Part shown: piece after piece, positions 17,119-26,109 of the stretch
Layout of the letters: every line of letters begins with the position of its first letter
Numbering within the stretch: the stretch's first letter is position 1
Source of the DNA: a virus
IMG/VR virus record: IMGVR_UViG_3300049489_001336
Span: 62,001 to 126,000 of that record
Strand: one strand, 5' to 3'
DNA: 64,000 nt
Notes under the pieces: model-generated
Database searches by the model: none
Told to the model about the DNA's origin: nothing
Seen by the model: the letters and a program-made list of their open reading frames with translations, nothing else
Translations under genes and position numbers: made by a program

Positions 17119-18063
17119 ATGGCGCGACTTGACCGTAGACTTCGGGTTTCCTGGGAAACGTTAAAAACGTTAGCTAACCAAAAGCGCGTTGGCTACCACA
17201 GTTATGAAACTGAAAATGCCATCGAAGTCTATTTGATCGAGGACGGGGAGCCGTCTTTTTGGGCCTGCGTCTACAAAAGTACCGACCCCTCGTATGACGT
17301 GGACACTTACAACGATTGGATTGACAACTACGCTCTTACAGCAAACGGCCCGTCTCGTCCTCGTGACTATGATGGACGTGACGTATTTCTTCCCGTCACG
17401 TTGGGTGCGGGCCAGTGGCATTATTGGCACGGTGAGGGAGATGACGTTGAGGAGGAAACTATAGGGGGCGGCGCTGCGTTTGCCGTATCCCGCTCGACCG
17501 CAGGGGAGAGTACTGTTGTTTGGCGTTACCGTGACCCCGTATGGATTGCAGGCGGTTCTTTCAAGTACGAGGGAGCACAACTCGGGGATTGGGTGCGGTT
17601 TGAGATCTATGCCCCTGCAACACCTATTACGCCCAGTGCAGGAGGCAATACAGGTAATTGCAACCTGCACGAGTCTGGGGTGCTCATTCCTGCGGCAGGG
17701 GATGGCGCGTACAACGTAGACTTAGAAAATACGTACCCAGTACCTACCTCTGACTTCGCGCCTTACTCTGGGTTTTGGAATTACGCATTACCAGCGGACA
17801 TGAAAGGAAAAGGAGTAACCACGGCGGGCACACCAGGAGGGTCCAAGTATCACTTAATCCCTGCACGGGTAAATTTGGATTTGTTCGTCAACAAGGAGAG
17901 GTTGTTGGGTAGCGGATTAAGCACCTATGAGCCTCAAAACATTCGCGTGAGTCTTTGTCTCCCTGGTTGGGAATTTGAGTGCACCATCCATAACGAGACA
18001 GGAGACCATACATTAGAAGCGATTTGGCGTGTTTTAGTGAGCCGTTATTGGACGACTGTTTAA
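17119..18063 (+). CDS. virion structural protein, last gene of the tail block
   Basis: 314 residues with many Trp and Tyr and a beta-rich pattern (VTLGAGQWHYWHGEGDD, VVWRYRDPVWIAGGSFKYEG). Four bases separate it from the preceding gene. A strong hairpin follows its stop. No enzyme motif is visible. Confidence 0.68.
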   Translation: MARLDRRLRVSWETLKTLANQKRVGYHSYETENAIEVYLIEDGEPSFWACVYKSTDPSYDVDTYNDWIDNYALTANGPSRPRDYDGRDVFLPVTLGAGQWHYWHGEGDDVEEETIGGGAAFAVSRSTAGESTVVWRYRDPVWIAGGSFKYEGAQLGDWVRFEIYAPATPITPSAGGNTGNCNLHESGVLIPAAGDGAYNVDLENTYPVPTSDFAPYSGFWNYALPADMKGKGVTTAGTPGGSKYHLIPARVNLDLFVNKERLLGSGLSTYEPQNIRVSLCLPGWEFECTIHNETGDHTLEAIWRVLVSRYWTTV

Positions 18064-18065
18064 TA

Positions 18066-18105
18066 GCTAAAAAATAGAACGGGCAAAATCCCGTTCTATT
18101 TCAGG
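18066..18105. terminator. bidirectional terminator between convergent genes
   Basis: Perfect stem AATAGAACGGG/CCCGTTCTATT with loop CAAAAT. On the minus strand it is followed by six T; on the plus strand by three T. It separates the convergent tail block and the minus-strand gene at 18101. Confidence 0.8.
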
Positions 18106-18778
18106 CCACAGCCCGATAGAGATCGTCCCCGGACCTGTACTGCACAGGCGCCGTATGGACTATTCGGTGTGAAGGCTTAGCCCAAACATTAGCGCGAGCA
18201 TACGTGTCGTCTTCGTCGGATTCCAACGACACTTTCTGCGCTAACAAAACGTCATAGATGGGGAGATTTCCGGGAGGAAGGACACACCATTCTTCGATGA
18301 TATTTCCTTGCATGTCCAACCTGAAAATGTTGTGCATGCGTCCTCGACGGATCTCAAAAATATTTCCTTTGTTGGAGACAACGCGAAACTTATTTTGCGT
18401 CTCCAACATGGTGCGTTGTTCTTCGGTAAGGCACATGTACAACAGCGCTTTGGCGCGTTCTTCGACAATTTGCGAAATGGCCCGCTGTGCTTCATTGGGA
18501 ACAACGATGGGAGACGCGGGTGAATACATAGGGCGTCGCGTAGGATAGTTTTCGTAACGAAATACGTCCAAACCGGTTACTGTGTATGTACTTAAAGAGG
18601 GAAACCACGCTGTAGACACAGCGTTCCCGTATGTGGTGGAACTTGTGGATGCGCTGTACGCCGTCGTGTCTACCCACCCGCTGTTACCCATACAATGGGC
18701 CTGGTACGCGTGATACACCCGATACATTTCATTGGAATTAAACGCGATTGTAGACGTGATTTCCGTGTCAACAATCAC
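18101..18778 (-). CDS. phage protein of unknown function
   Basis: About 225 residues from a GTG at 18778 that overlaps the upstream stop (GTGA). An alternative reading from 19141 would replace the well-composed upstream gene with low-complexity Arg/Gly sequence, so I reject it. The C-terminal half (FRVVSNKGNIFEIRRGRMHNIFRLD, then WCVLPPGNLPIYDVLLAQKVSLESDED) looks conserved and folded, and resembles proteins I associate with other large phages, though I cannot name a function. Confidence 0.72.
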   Translation of the reverse strand: MIVDTEITSTIAFNSNEMYRVYHAYQAHCMGNSGWVDTTAYSASTSSTTYGNAVSTAWFPSLSTYTVTGLDVFRYENYPTRRPMYSPASPIVVPNEAQRAISQIVEERAKALLYMCLTEEQRTMLETQNKFRVVSNKGNIFEIRRGRMHNIFRLDMQGNIIEEWCVLPPGNLPIYDVLLAQKVSLESDEDDTYARANVWAKPSHRIVHTAPVQYRSGDDLYRAVA

Positions 18779-19047
18779 CCGCCCTGCAACGGGGGCCGCA
18801 TCAGGATTTTCTCGGCGTTCGGGTCGAACTCCCGGATCTGCTCCCCTGTGCTCCCGTCGCTGTTTAGCCTGAAGGCTACGTAGCCTTTCTTTTTCAAGAC
18901 GTCGAAGCTCGCCTTTGCTGCTTCGACTTCCACCGCATTGTTTTTGTCCCAATGCACCTTGGAGTCCCCCGACAGGTCCATTCCGAACATGATCCCCGTG
19001 GACGACTCTGTGCGTTCGTTTGGTTGCACCACATGCTGCAGCTGCAT
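18775..19047 (-). CDS. small protein coupled to the next gene
   Basis: 90 residues (MQLQHVVQPNERTESSTGIMFG...), with clear folded character and stop codon sharing bases with the downstream GTG. AGGAAGAG lies upstream. No family recognised. Confidence 0.68.
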   Translation of the reverse strand: MQLQHVVQPNERTESSTGIMFGMDLSGDSKVHWDKNNAVEVEAAKASFDVLKKKGYVAFRLNSDGSTGEQIREFDPNAEKILMRPPLQGG

Positions 19048-19124
19048 TTGCCATCTCTCTTCCTAAAAGAAAAAAGACACGTAAAATACGCGTCTTTATC
19101 TTATGCCACAAAATATGGATTATC

Positions 19125-19523
19125 TCAGATTTGAGCGCCATGCTCGCGCAAAATACCGACGAGATCTGGCGGTTTCCATCCTTCGGGTTTTAGAATTTTG
19201 CCGTCGGCTCTAAACGTGGCTACCCCGTTCGGGAATTTAGCCATATTGGAACGTTGTACTTCATTGAAGATAGCCGCCAACGGAATACCATACGTATGGG
19301 CGGTCTCTGCAATAATGTACGCCATATCGGCTAGCGCATCCGAGATTTTCACAATATCGGAATCGCTTTCAGCTGAAAGGTACTCTTCGTATTCCTCACG
19401 CAAAAGGCGAAGCCGTAATCTGCGCACTTCCATGTCTTCCGGAAAACCGGGAGTCGTCGCAGGCTTTCTGCCTGCCGCTGTCATGAATTCAAAGACAGCG
19501 TCCATTACCTTTTCCAAAGCCAC
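19125..19523 (-). CDS. MazG-like nucleotide pyrophosphohydrolase
   Basis: 132 residues of the all-alpha NTP pyrophosphatase type. The metal-binding pattern is visible: LLREEYEEYL at about 36-45 and ISDALADMAYII at about 60-71, together EExxE...DxxxD-like. Such phage enzymes hydrolyse nucleoside triphosphates, or in some cases ppGpp, to monophosphates. It sits with dihydrofolate reductase and dCMP deaminase in one nucleotide-metabolism run, which supports a dNTP-pool role. Confidence 0.82.
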   Translation of the reverse strand: MALEKVMDAVFEFMTAAGRKPATTPGFPEDMEVRRLRLRLLREEYEEYLSAESDSDIVKISDALADMAYIIAETAHTYGIPLAAIFNEVQRSNMAKFPNGVATFRADGKILKPEGWKPPDLVGILREHGAQI

Positions 19524-19526
19524 TCC

Positions 19527-19880
19527 TTACGCGTGAAACACCGCCCCATGATACGCAGCGTACATGCGATACTGCGGTATTTGCTTCACGTCGTCCATGT
19601 CTAGAAAACCGATGTCAAGCATCCGCGTAATCGCAGTGTCTACACAATGCCAACACGGATGATAATAGGCGACTTGCTGCAAAAGCCATTTAAAATTGCC
19701 CTGCGCGTTAAGTTGCATACTCTGCAGTTGTGCGCACATTTCTTGTTTACGTCCGTCAGGAAGCGGTTGATCTGCCTCAACCACAAGAGATTCAAAAACC
19801 GTTAAAACGGCATTTAACGTATCTTCGTCCTTAAAGAAGGTCCGATTTTTAATCAATACGGCGAGCTCTTTGAGATCCAA
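19527..19880 (-). CDS. helical protein of unknown function
   Basis: 117 residues, two Cys close together (HPCWHCVDTAI), otherwise helical. It is three bases from the MazG-like gene and downstream of dihydrofolate reductase, so it belongs to the nucleotide-metabolism operon. No family recognised. Confidence 0.68.
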   Translation of the reverse strand: MDLKELAVLIKNRTFFKDEDTLNAVLTVFESLVVEADQPLPDGRKQEMCAQLQSMQLNAQGNFKWLLQQVAYYHPCWHCVDTAITRMLDIGFLDMDDVKQIPQYRMYAAYHGAVFHA

Positions 19881-19898
19881 CGTACCACCTCTATGTTC

Positions 19899-20432
19899 TT
19901 ATACCGCGCTCTTTTCCCATACTTGAAAAGAGTATGCAAAAGCCTCGCCCTGAAGCTGTTCTGATTCTTGAGTCTTTTTAAAGCCAGAAAGAAGCGGGAA
20001 TCGCACATCACAAGGAATCTCAGCGTGTACTTGTGTCAAATAAACTTTGCGACACTCAGGAAGCCAAAGCGCTTCTTGATACACTTGACTTCCACCAATG
20101 ACAAAAACGCGCTCTATATACGCCAGAGCTTTGCAATAAGCCAAGGCCGCGTCCAGGCTCGGTAGCACGAAAGCATACGGCCAAACGCCGTAATCTTCAT
20201 TTCGCGACAAAATGAAATTGACGCGATCTGGCAAAGGTCGAAACTTTTGAGGGATAGACTCCCAAGTCTTCCGACCCATGATCACCGCGTTCTTTTTATT
20301 CGGATCTTCCGTCCAAGACGTAAGTACTTTGAAGTGCTTCATGTCTCCAGGAAGTTGCCAAGGCAACTTGCCGTCTTTACCAATTCCTCTTTGGGAATCC
20401 ATCGCAACCACAAGGTCAAACGGAATAGACAT
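19899..20432 (-). CDS. folA: dihydrofolate reductase
   Basis: 177 residues. Classic features: VVAMDSQRGIGKDGKLPWQLPGDMKHFK at the N-terminus with the active-site Asp in LPGD, MGRKTWESIP (about 51), and FVIGGSQVYQEAL (about 110) for NADPH binding. It reduces dihydrofolate to tetrahydrofolate and supports thymidylate synthesis. Length is normal. The GGTATAAGAA motif lies downstream of its stop and may drive the next genes. Confidence 0.95.
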   Translation of the reverse strand: MSIPFDLVVAMDSQRGIGKDGKLPWQLPGDMKHFKVLTSWTEDPNKKNAVIMGRKTWESIPQKFRPLPDRVNFILSRNEDYGVWPYAFVLPSLDAALAYCKALAYIERVFVIGGSQVYQEALWLPECRKVYLTQVHAEIPCDVRFPLLSGFKKTQESEQLQGEAFAYSFQVWEKSAV

Positions 20433-20450
20433 GAAGCACCTCTTTGTAAG

Positions 20451-20960
20451 TCAGTACAGGTCCCCAGGCTTAGGCGGGAAAAAAGATTTCCACTTGGTCT
20501 CTTGATGGTCGATGACCAACGCGTCATGTTCATCCAAACGGTAAACGCCCACACCGGCTGCTGCCGCGTGCGCATACAATCGATTCAAATGCTCTTCAGC
20601 ACGGTAAGGTTCGTCGTAAATGATGCACTTTAAGCCTGCGTTACAGATTAGTTTAAAACATTGCCAACAAGGCAGTGCCGTACAATAAAGAATAGCGCCT
20701 TCGACACGGACACCGTTTTTGGCTGCTTGGGCGATAGCATTACATTCCGCATGCACTGCGCGAATACAATGCCCCTCTTCCATCAAATGCCCCTCATCGT
20801 CACAGTGAGGCGTCCCAAGCACCGAGCCGTTGTATCCAGTAGCAATAATATGCCGGTCCTTGGATACGATCACCGCCCCTACGTGTTTACGATTGCACGT
20901 AGCGCGCGACGAGACCTGGTACGCCACATCCATAAAATAACGAAACCAATTTTTACGCAT
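20451..20960 (-). CDS. deoxycytidylate (dCMP) deaminase
   Basis: About 169 residues from ATG 20960. Zinc site and catalytic Glu are visible: HAECNAIAQA and PCWQCFKLICNAG. The enzyme converts dCMP to dUMP for dTTP synthesis. N-terminal MRKNWFRYFMDVAYQVSSRATC is as in T4-type dCMP deaminases. A strong terminator upstream shows that it begins a transcription unit or follows an attenuator. Located 18 bases upstream of the dihydrofolate reductase gene. Confidence 0.93.
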   Translation of the reverse strand: MRKNWFRYFMDVAYQVSSRATCNRKHVGAVIVSKDRHIIATGYNGSVLGTPHCDDEGHLMEEGHCIRAVHAECNAIAQAAKNGVRVEGAILYCTALPCWQCFKLICNAGLKCIIYDEPYRAEEHLNRLYAHAAAAGVGVYRLDEHDALVIDHQETKWKSFFPPKPGDLY

Positions 20961-20975
20961 TTGATTACCCGTAAA

Positions 20976-21018
20976 AGCTAAAAAAGGCCCCACCAGCACC
21001 AATGCCAGTGGGGCCCCT
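20976..21018 (-). terminator. terminator or attenuator upstream of dCMP deaminase
   Basis: Minus-strand hairpin GGCCCCAC...GTGGGGCC followed by TTTTTT, about 20 bases before the dCMP deaminase ATG. It ends the transcript of the upstream gene or acts as an attenuator. Confidence 0.75.
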
Positions 21019-21131
21019 ATACGACAGCAGCACTCTAACTCTAGGCGAGAGTGCTAGGTCCTGGCAAGTCTCGGTTACGGTAATCAAAGACAGCAAAACA
21101 TTCCACTTCAAAGTGGAATAGCTTGCATTAT
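21017..21131 (-). other. structured intergenic region
   Basis: No gene. Two further hairpins on the minus strand precede the terminator: ATTCCACTT/AAGTGGAAT (around 21100-21120) and AGCACTCT/AGAGTGCT (around 21030-21055). Together with the terminator this could be a small RNA or a leader for the dCMP deaminase-folA genes. Confidence 0.4.
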
Positions 21132-21797
21132 TTATTCAACGGGAGGCGTCGCGCCTTCGGGCTCAGCGAGACCCAAAACCTGCTCTTCCTTAAGAAGGAG
21201 TCCTGTGGTTTTAGATGAACCCTTCCACTCCCCATGCCCCAGCTCAGCAACGGCCACCACGTAGTGCAGCGTGTTTGCCCGCACTTCTGCAACAACGCCT
21301 ACCCCTTTCTTAAAGCGACTTTTAGAGCCTTCCGGAACTTGATAATCAAGCATCACACGATCGCCCTGCGCATACTTGGGCTGAAGCCCATACGTCTTCA
21401 CCCAAGCCTGCTCCGCGAGCTCAACCCCGTAATGCCGGTGATGCTCTGCCGAGTCCAAATCACTGACGATAGATGCGTCGATTTCCCAACCCTTACGGTC
21501 TAGCGCCTTCGCCAACGCGTATCCGTCCCAACTGTATTCCTCATCAAGGATATCGATCAAATCGAAGTATTCGCCGTAATCATCCGATTCTTTGGCGTCT
21601 TCATGCGCTTCTTCGATTTGTTCGTCTGAAAGCCCTTGATTCTTTAATTCATGTATCGTGGGAGGTATTTTAAACCCCATAGTTTTACACAACTTACGCG
21701 CGACACCTTGCAACACTTCAGGGTCGTGCGCATCCGGGCGTGGCGGCGTTTTTCCAGGTGCCGTGGCAACATCAGGGATTACAAGTTGTTCTGGCAT
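21132..21797 (-). CDS. protein of unknown function
   Basis: 221 residues. Acidic middle ([32 protein letters not shown]). The C-terminal 80 residues are beta-rich and may be a small barrel ([31 protein letters not shown]). It overlaps the start of the exonuclease gene's end by 19 bases. No family recognised. Confidence 0.7.
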   Translation of the reverse strand: MPEQLVIPDVATAPGKTPPRPDAHDPEVLQGVARKLCKTMGFKIPPTIHELKNQGLSDEQIEEAHEDAKESDDYGEYFDLIDILDEEYSWDGYALAKALDRKGWEIDASIVSDLDSAEHHRHYGVELAEQAWVKTYGLQPKYAQGDRVMLDYQVPEGSKSRFKKGVGVVAEVRANTLHYVVAVAELGHGEWKGSSKTTGLLLKEEQVLGLAEPEGATPPVE

Positions 21798-22354
21798 GGT
21801 AAACCTCGGACTTCACGGTGTATACGTGTAAATAAAATACCCTGTTCGATTGCGTCATCGAGCGCAACGTGCGTGTGTGGAGCACTTCCAAAATATCGTT
21901 TTGGGTAATTACGTTTCACTGACTGTGTGAATTTAGGTATTTTTAAGTGAGCCATTGCATACGTTTTGATATCTAACGAAGACCACCCAAAGGGATTCTC
22001 TTTTGCGTATGCCCACAGATACCAGAATACAAATAAAGAATCGAATGCTGCAGGGTAACCCACGAAAACAGGGCGATGCGGCAACGCTTTAAGCCACGTT
22101 ACGTAACGTACCATCGCATTTGTAGGATCTTCGGGATTAACCCGCGTGGCATTGTACGCAGCTTTATTTTTAAACCAGAATTCAGCCGTATCAGGGTCTA
22201 TTTGGGAATTGGGCAGCAATTCCAAATTTACTTGAAACGTAGAAATCGGAATTTCCGAATTCCCATCAAAAGCAGCAGACCCGAGAGACAACATAGAGTT
22301 GACCCCTGGGCACGGGCCATTGGTCTCTACGTCGGTGCTTACGTACGTTTCCAT
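21779..22354 (-). CDS. DEDD-type 3'-5' exonuclease
   Basis: 191 residues. Exo I STDVETNG (Asp, Glu at about 7-9), Exo II-like [10 protein letters not shown] (about 99-108) and Exo [14 protein letters not shown] (about 165-175) give the four acidic ligands and a His-type general base. It is a stand-alone RNase T/DnaQ-like exonuclease that could trim RNA or DNA 3' ends. In this RNA-rich phage, 3' trimming of tRNA or Y RNA precursors is one option, not shown. Confidence 0.85.
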   Translation of the reverse strand: METYVSTDVETNGPCPGVNSMLSLGSAAFDGNSEIPISTFQVNLELLPNSQIDPDTAEFWFKNKAAYNATRVNPEDPTNAMVRYVTWLKALPHRPVFVGYPAAFDSLFVFWYLWAYAKENPFGWSSLDIKTYAMAHLKIPKFTQSVKRNYPKRYFGSAPHTHVALDDAIEQGILFTRIHREVRGLPCQNNL

Positions 22355-22385
22355 CGAAGCAACTCCTAGACAAATCTTTGTCTAT

Positions 22386-22631
22386 TCAAAAATAAGGAAG
22401 TACACGTTTGGCCAACGCTTTCGTCACTCTAGGATCAAGCGTTTCTCCGTAGCGTAAAGCGTCGTGCATCGTGACCAACAATTGAATGTCATTTCGCGCA
22501 CTGTGGATCGCTTTTTTCAGCAATGTATCCAGCGTTGCGCGCAGCTCTTCTTCAAGAGGTGTTTCTTTAATTAAATTACGTACTGCGTTCAACGCATCAA
22601 GCGTTGTATCTTTGGGGTACGTATTACTCAT
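22386..22631 (-). CDS. small helical protein
   Basis: 81 residues, helical throughout (TTLDALNAVRNLIKETPLEEELRATLDTLLKKA). The ATG overlaps the stop of the upstream gene. No family recognised. Confidence 0.65.
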   Translation of the reverse strand: MSNTYPKDTTLDALNAVRNLIKETPLEEELRATLDTLLKKAIHSARNDIQLLVTMHDALRYGETLDPRVTKALAKRVLPYF

Positions 22632-23038
22632 CGCGGAGTTGTTTTTGAGCGTAAGTGTATACGCATACTTCGTGGTGTTTCGACGTTACTAAACTTTTCC
22701 CACTGTTCGCACTTATCACAGTACCCCCACCACTGCGTTTTTCTTGCGGCATTGCGCGCGTCCCACCAAACGCCTTGCATATAAAGGCTGTAACTATCTC
22801 CGAATAAGCGTAGGTACGTATCAGGAAAACAAGTTGTTACATATATTTTGTAATGGAAGTTTCGTAAAATATCGACCAGCGCTTTGGTAAAATGCGCTTG
22901 ACCGTATTTACGGTTCTCCCATTGTAGAAGAGGTTCCATATCGAGGGTAATTACCCGATCGTCTTTTTTGCTTAAACGTACAAAACTAATGGGATCTTCG
23001 ATGATCCCGCTAAATCGAGGAATTGCTTCGCTAGACAT
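22628..23038 (-). CDS. protein of unknown function with Trp/Cys-rich C-terminus
   Basis: 136 residues. Core VITLDMEPLLQWENRKYG and FHYKIYVTTCFPDTYLRLFG suggests an alpha/beta fold; the C-terminal part is Trp-rich with a CDKC motif. It lies directly downstream of the Ro60 terminator. No family recognised. Confidence 0.65.
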   Translation of the reverse strand: MSSEAIPRFSGIIEDPISFVRLSKKDDRVITLDMEPLLQWENRKYGQAHFTKALVDILRNFHYKIYVTTCFPDTYLRLFGDSYSLYMQGVWWDARNAARKTQWWGYCDKCEQWEKFSNVETPRSMRIHLRSKTTPR

Positions 23039-23066
23039 AAAGAAAAACCCCGTACAAGACGGGGTT
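23039..23066 (-). terminator. terminator after the Ro60 gene
   Basis: Minus-strand hairpin ACCCCGT-CTTGT-ACGGGGT followed by TTTTC, immediately behind the Ro60 stop codon. Confidence 0.8.
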
Positions 23067-23069
23067 CCT

Positions 23070-24812
23070 TTAGGCTTCTACGTTTTCAACCACTTCCGTG
23101 GGCGTTTCCGTGACCGCATTCTCAGGCATGACCAAGGGCAAAGCCTTGATCGTCTCCACCCAAGCCTTGGCGTCTTGTCCCTTCACGAAGTTTTCGATAA
23201 CGCCCCATACTGAATCATTGAAACCTCCAATGTTCAAGATGTCAGGGTCATCTGCAGCTTGCGTTGTCGTGTTCGGGGTTACGTCCAAACACACCAACTT
23301 GCAGTTGGCATTACGTGTTTGAATTTTGCGGAACAACTGCTCCATCTCTGTCGGACCTGTTTTGTTGGTCGTCAAGTAGTTGTAACGATTGTGCGCCAGA
23401 GTTGCCCACGATTCGTTGTCCGAAAAGAAAATGATCGTTTCAGCGTCTTCCTTTTTGTCAAGAATATGCTGAAGCCCAAGCTGCAAGCTTGTGCCACCGC
23501 CGCCACACGCTGCCAATTTCTTGGCGTTGGTCATCACCGAATCGAGTGGGTTGAGTTGCAAGCGTGTGTGCAGCGACGTATCGACAGGAATGACGCGGGC
23601 CCCAGGGGTGGTCCGCAGCACGCATGCCGCAAACAACGCGGCCACGTCGATACAACGCATTTTTGTGGTCGCAGACCCCCGTCCCCCTGTCACAGGCGAG
23701 CTCATGGAACCTGACACGTCCGGAAAAACCCAAACGTTGTCGCCGAAAGAAGGCGTATTTTTGGTAGCAATCTCAAGCGCGGCTTGTAGCGCCATTTTGA
23801 TGTCTACCGGGATTTCCGAATTATCTTCGGTCGCCAAATAGGCCATCAAGAGCTGATACGGAAAAACCCGCGCGCGCTGAATTTCTTCAGCGTTCGCAAG
23901 CTTCTCTGCAATCTTCTTTACGACAGCTTTGTCTTTCAGCACGCCATGGCGCTGAAACGTATTGAGGTTCATGCGCGTGAATTGCCATCCGCCATTGAGC
24001 GCGATCGTCGTCCAATCCGCCGTGGACAGAGGCAACGCCGTCAACATCTGGAAAGGAACCTGCGGTACTGTGAGGTTCTCCCCTGCCTTGTACTTTTCGT
24101 AGTCTTGGATGAGCTGCGGGAGTTCATCTTTCTTATAGAACTTCCGTCGCTCTTTCTGCTTCTCGTCGGCCTTGGCTTCCTCAGGGTAGCCTAACAGGTA
24201 TTTGAACGCGGAATCCCGTTGTTTGTCTTCGCCCGCTTTCACGTGGGCAAGACGGATGATGTCCGCCAGAGACGGCGACTCACCGACCGACGCACGGAAC
24301 AGCGCTGCGCCATTTCGCTTGTCGAACCACTGGTGAATAAGCCGTCGCGGCACGGTCCCCAGTGATTTACGCCCCGTCGTGCCCGAGCGAACAATCTGCA
24401 CGAAATTCCGCAGCATCTTATCATTGTCAATGGCGAGCGGAAATGCGCACTCCAACCATTTCTTGGCTTCATCGCGCGCTTCACCTTCCAACGTCTTACA
24501 ACGCGCCGCAAGCAGCGCGCAGAGAAGCGCAGGCATGTCTTTCATATGTCCCGACTTACGGGCATAAACAGCGCACTTCGCGATGTACTCACTAGTACAT
24601 TGCTCCGCGAACTCTTTGACCTTTTGTAGCTGGTCTTCAGGTGAAACGTAATAGGTCTGAGACAAGCACCCTGTTGCTGCAAGTTGCGCAAGGGCGTGTT
24701 CAGGGGTGAAAGCATAAGCTTTACCCCCTGCATTATTAATGGTATTGACAGTGCGCGCAGGCTTAGGTTGTTTTCCAGCCGTAGCAGAAGAAAAAAGCTG
24801 TTTATTAGCCAT
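23070..24812 (-). CDS. Ro60 orthologue (TROVE and vWA domains)
   Basis: 580 residues from ATG 24812. The N-terminal two thirds are the TROVE ring of helical repeats (FTPEHALAQLAATGCLSQTYYVSPEDQL, YIAKCAVYARKSGHMKDMPALL, LRNFVQIVRSGTTGRKSLG, FKYLLGYP). The C-terminal third is a von Willebrand A domain with MIDAS DVSGSMS near residue 365, GGGGTSLQ, and FFSDNES. Length matches animal and bacterial Ro60. Known Ro60 proteins bind Y RNA on the outer ring and misfolded RNA ends in the cavity, and in bacteria link PNPase or RNase maturation to structured RNA. The nine Y RNA-like transcripts in this window are likely partners. Terminator follows; no strong ribosome binding site seen. Confidence 0.95.
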   Translation of the reverse strand: MANKQLFSSATAGKQPKPARTVNTINNAGGKAYAFTPEHALAQLAATGCLSQTYYVSPEDQLQKVKEFAEQCTSEYIAKCAVYARKSGHMKDMPALLCALLAARCKTLEGEARDEAKKWLECAFPLAIDNDKMLRNFVQIVRSGTTGRKSLGTVPRRLIHQWFDKRNGAALFRASVGESPSLADIIRLAHVKAGEDKQRDSAFKYLLGYPEEAKADEKQKERRKFYKKDELPQLIQDYEKYKAGENLTVPQVPFQMLTALPLSTADWTTIALNGGWQFTRMNLNTFQRHGVLKDKAVVKKIAEKLANAEEIQRARVFPYQLLMAYLATEDNSEIPVDIKMALQAALEIATKNTPSFGDNVWVFPDVSGSMSSPVTGGRGSATTKMRCIDVAALFAACVLRTTPGARVIPVDTSLHTRLQLNPLDSVMTNAKKLAACGGGGTSLQLGLQHILDKKEDAETIIFFSDNESWATLAHNRYNYLTTNKTGPTEMEQLFRKIQTRNANCKLVCLDVTPNTTTQAADDPDILNIGGFNDSVWGVIENFVKGQDAKAWVETIKALPLVMPENAVTETPTEVVENVEA

Positions 24813-24913
24813 GGTGACACACTTTCTAACAGGCAAGATCCTGCTAAATAAAAAATCCGTGAATAACGAATAGCGTCTACTACCACGAGGCAGTAGACGT
24901 GTCGCTTCTTTTA
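24813..24913 (-). other. leader region upstream of Ro60
   Basis: About 100 bases without a gene. It contains the minus-strand hairpin GTCTACTGCC-TCG-TGGTAGTAGAC and a later T-rich stretch, then the Ro60 start. Could be a terminator of the upstream gene or a 5' regulatory hairpin. It does not fit the Y RNA pattern described elsewhere in the window. Confidence 0.4.
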
Positions 24914-25099
24914 TTAAATTTTGTTGGGCCTAATTTCAGTAATGTCTGCAACAGCCGCCTCAATGTCCCTATCCTTTTGTTCACGCCAAAGATGTTGCGC
25001 TAGATTCAACAATGCGACAGCATCGTCAAATGGCAAACGCCCGTCGTTGATTTCCTCCCGACACCGTACAAGAAAGGCGTCAATGTGTTGACGTTTCAT
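24914..25099 (-). CDS. small helical protein upstream of Ro60
   Basis: 61 residues (MKRQHIDAFLVRCREEINDGRLPFDDAVALLNLAQHLW...), amphipathic helices. Gene order next to Ro60 is its only context. No family recognised. Confidence 0.62.
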   Translation of the reverse strand: MKRQHIDAFLVRCREEINDGRLPFDDAVALLNLAQHLWREQKDRDIEAAVADITEIRPNKI

Positions 25100-25161
25100 G
25101 CCCTCTCGCTTCGAGAGGACACTATTCCTCTCTACTTTCTTGTACCGTTTTTAGCGCGCAT

Positions 25162-25350
25162 TTATGGGGATATAACCACGTATCCAACCGTATTACCGTT
25201 AAGGTCCAGAATCTTCTTTTGGTGCGGTCGAGGCTGCTCCAATAAGTTCTCCATGTCGTTTGCAAGACGCTTAAAAATGCGCGCTACCTCTGGAGAAGGG
25301 TCGCTATCAAACGCATCGTTTTCTGTAGTGATTGTAACCGTGATTTTCAT
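25162..25350 (-). CDS. small protein of unknown function
   Basis: 62 residues: beta start MKITVTITTEND, central helix EVARIFKRLANDMENLL, beta end LDLNGNTVGYVVI. The ATG overlaps the stop of the upstream gene. Confidence 0.65.
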   Translation of the reverse strand: MKITVTITTENDAFDSDPSPEVARIFKRLANDMENLLEQPRPHQKKILDLNGNTVGYVVISP

Positions 25351-25709
25351 TTCATCACCAAAAACCAGAGGATGGTACCCACGACACCTCCAAACAGCGC
25401 GCCGTACAAAAATGAATTCATATGTAAACTCTTCTGAGGTACATCAATAAGAATCACGCGCGGATTGGTCGGCGTGTCGTCACTTTCTAAGGCATTACGA
25501 AAATCGTGGAACGATTTATCAAATCCCGCGACCGTGCTTTCGATAGACGCGCGGATTTTTTCAGTATTAAGCCATGTTTCAAGTGGCACATTGGCTGGCC
25601 GTTTGGTTACATCGGTGCCTTTGCACTGATGAAACTTCACAAGAACGTGCGGGATAAAAGCGCCGCAACGTTCACATGCTACGCATTCTTCAGGAGTAAA
25701 TCCGGGCAT
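25347..25709 (-). CDS. zinc-ribbon-like protein with C-terminal membrane helix
   Basis: 120 residues. N-terminal CVACERCGAFIP and HQC could bind zinc; C-terminus FLYGALFGGVVGTILWFLVMK is a single transmembrane helix with no tail, so it is probably tail-anchored in the inner membrane. No family recognised. Confidence 0.68.
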   Translation of the reverse strand: MPGFTPEECVACERCGAFIPHVLVKFHQCKGTDVTKRPANVPLETWLNTEKIRASIESTVAGFDKSFHDFRNALESDDTPTNPRVILIDVPQKSLHMNSFLYGALFGGVVGTILWFLVMK

Positions 25710-25752
25710 GGGGGTAGCGTACTAAAACCAAGAACAAAATCTATCATAGAGT

Positions 25753-26109
25753 TCAAGGTGCCGTTTTTTGAAAGCGAGGGGCTTCACGTTTACAACCCTC
25801 ACACGTCACGTGCTCCAAGTCCTCCAGATACGCCCAGCGATGTTCAGGCGGCCACACCCACGGTGCACCCGCGCCACACAGGGCAACTCCGTTGAACAAA
25901 ACATGGACAACTAAATCAGTGTGTAACACCGCTTTTCTCAATTGCTCTAATTCCTGGTGCAACCTCTCGATTGCGTCACAAGCGTCCCATACGTCCTTCG
26001 CTACCACTTCTCGTATTTGGGCTTGCCAGCGTAAATACGGAGAACATTGTTTACGTAAACGGCGTACACACGCTAGGTCATGTGTACGCTGTTCATCTGC
26101 GTTAGACAT
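25753..26109 (-). CDS. small protein with C-terminal Cys pair
   Basis: 118 residues; helical N-terminal two thirds (VWDACDAIERLHQELEQLRKAV), then CGAGAPWVWPPEHRW and CEGCKREAP, a possible zinc site. Overlaps the upstream gene's stop by eight bases. Confidence 0.65.
   Translation of the reverse strand: MSNADEQRTHDLACVRRLRKQCSPYLRWQAQIREVVAKDVWDACDAIERLHQELEQLRKAVLHTDLVVHVLFNGVALCGAGAPWVWPPEHRWAYLEDLEHVTCEGCKREAPRFQKTAP

Noticed and set aside
18101-19141. Single 346-residue gene covering 18101-19141
   Set aside because: The N-terminal 120 residues are low-complexity Arg/Gly/Ala sequence antiparallel in quality to a better gene (18775-19047) in another frame; the two-gene reading with a GTGA overlap is more convincing.
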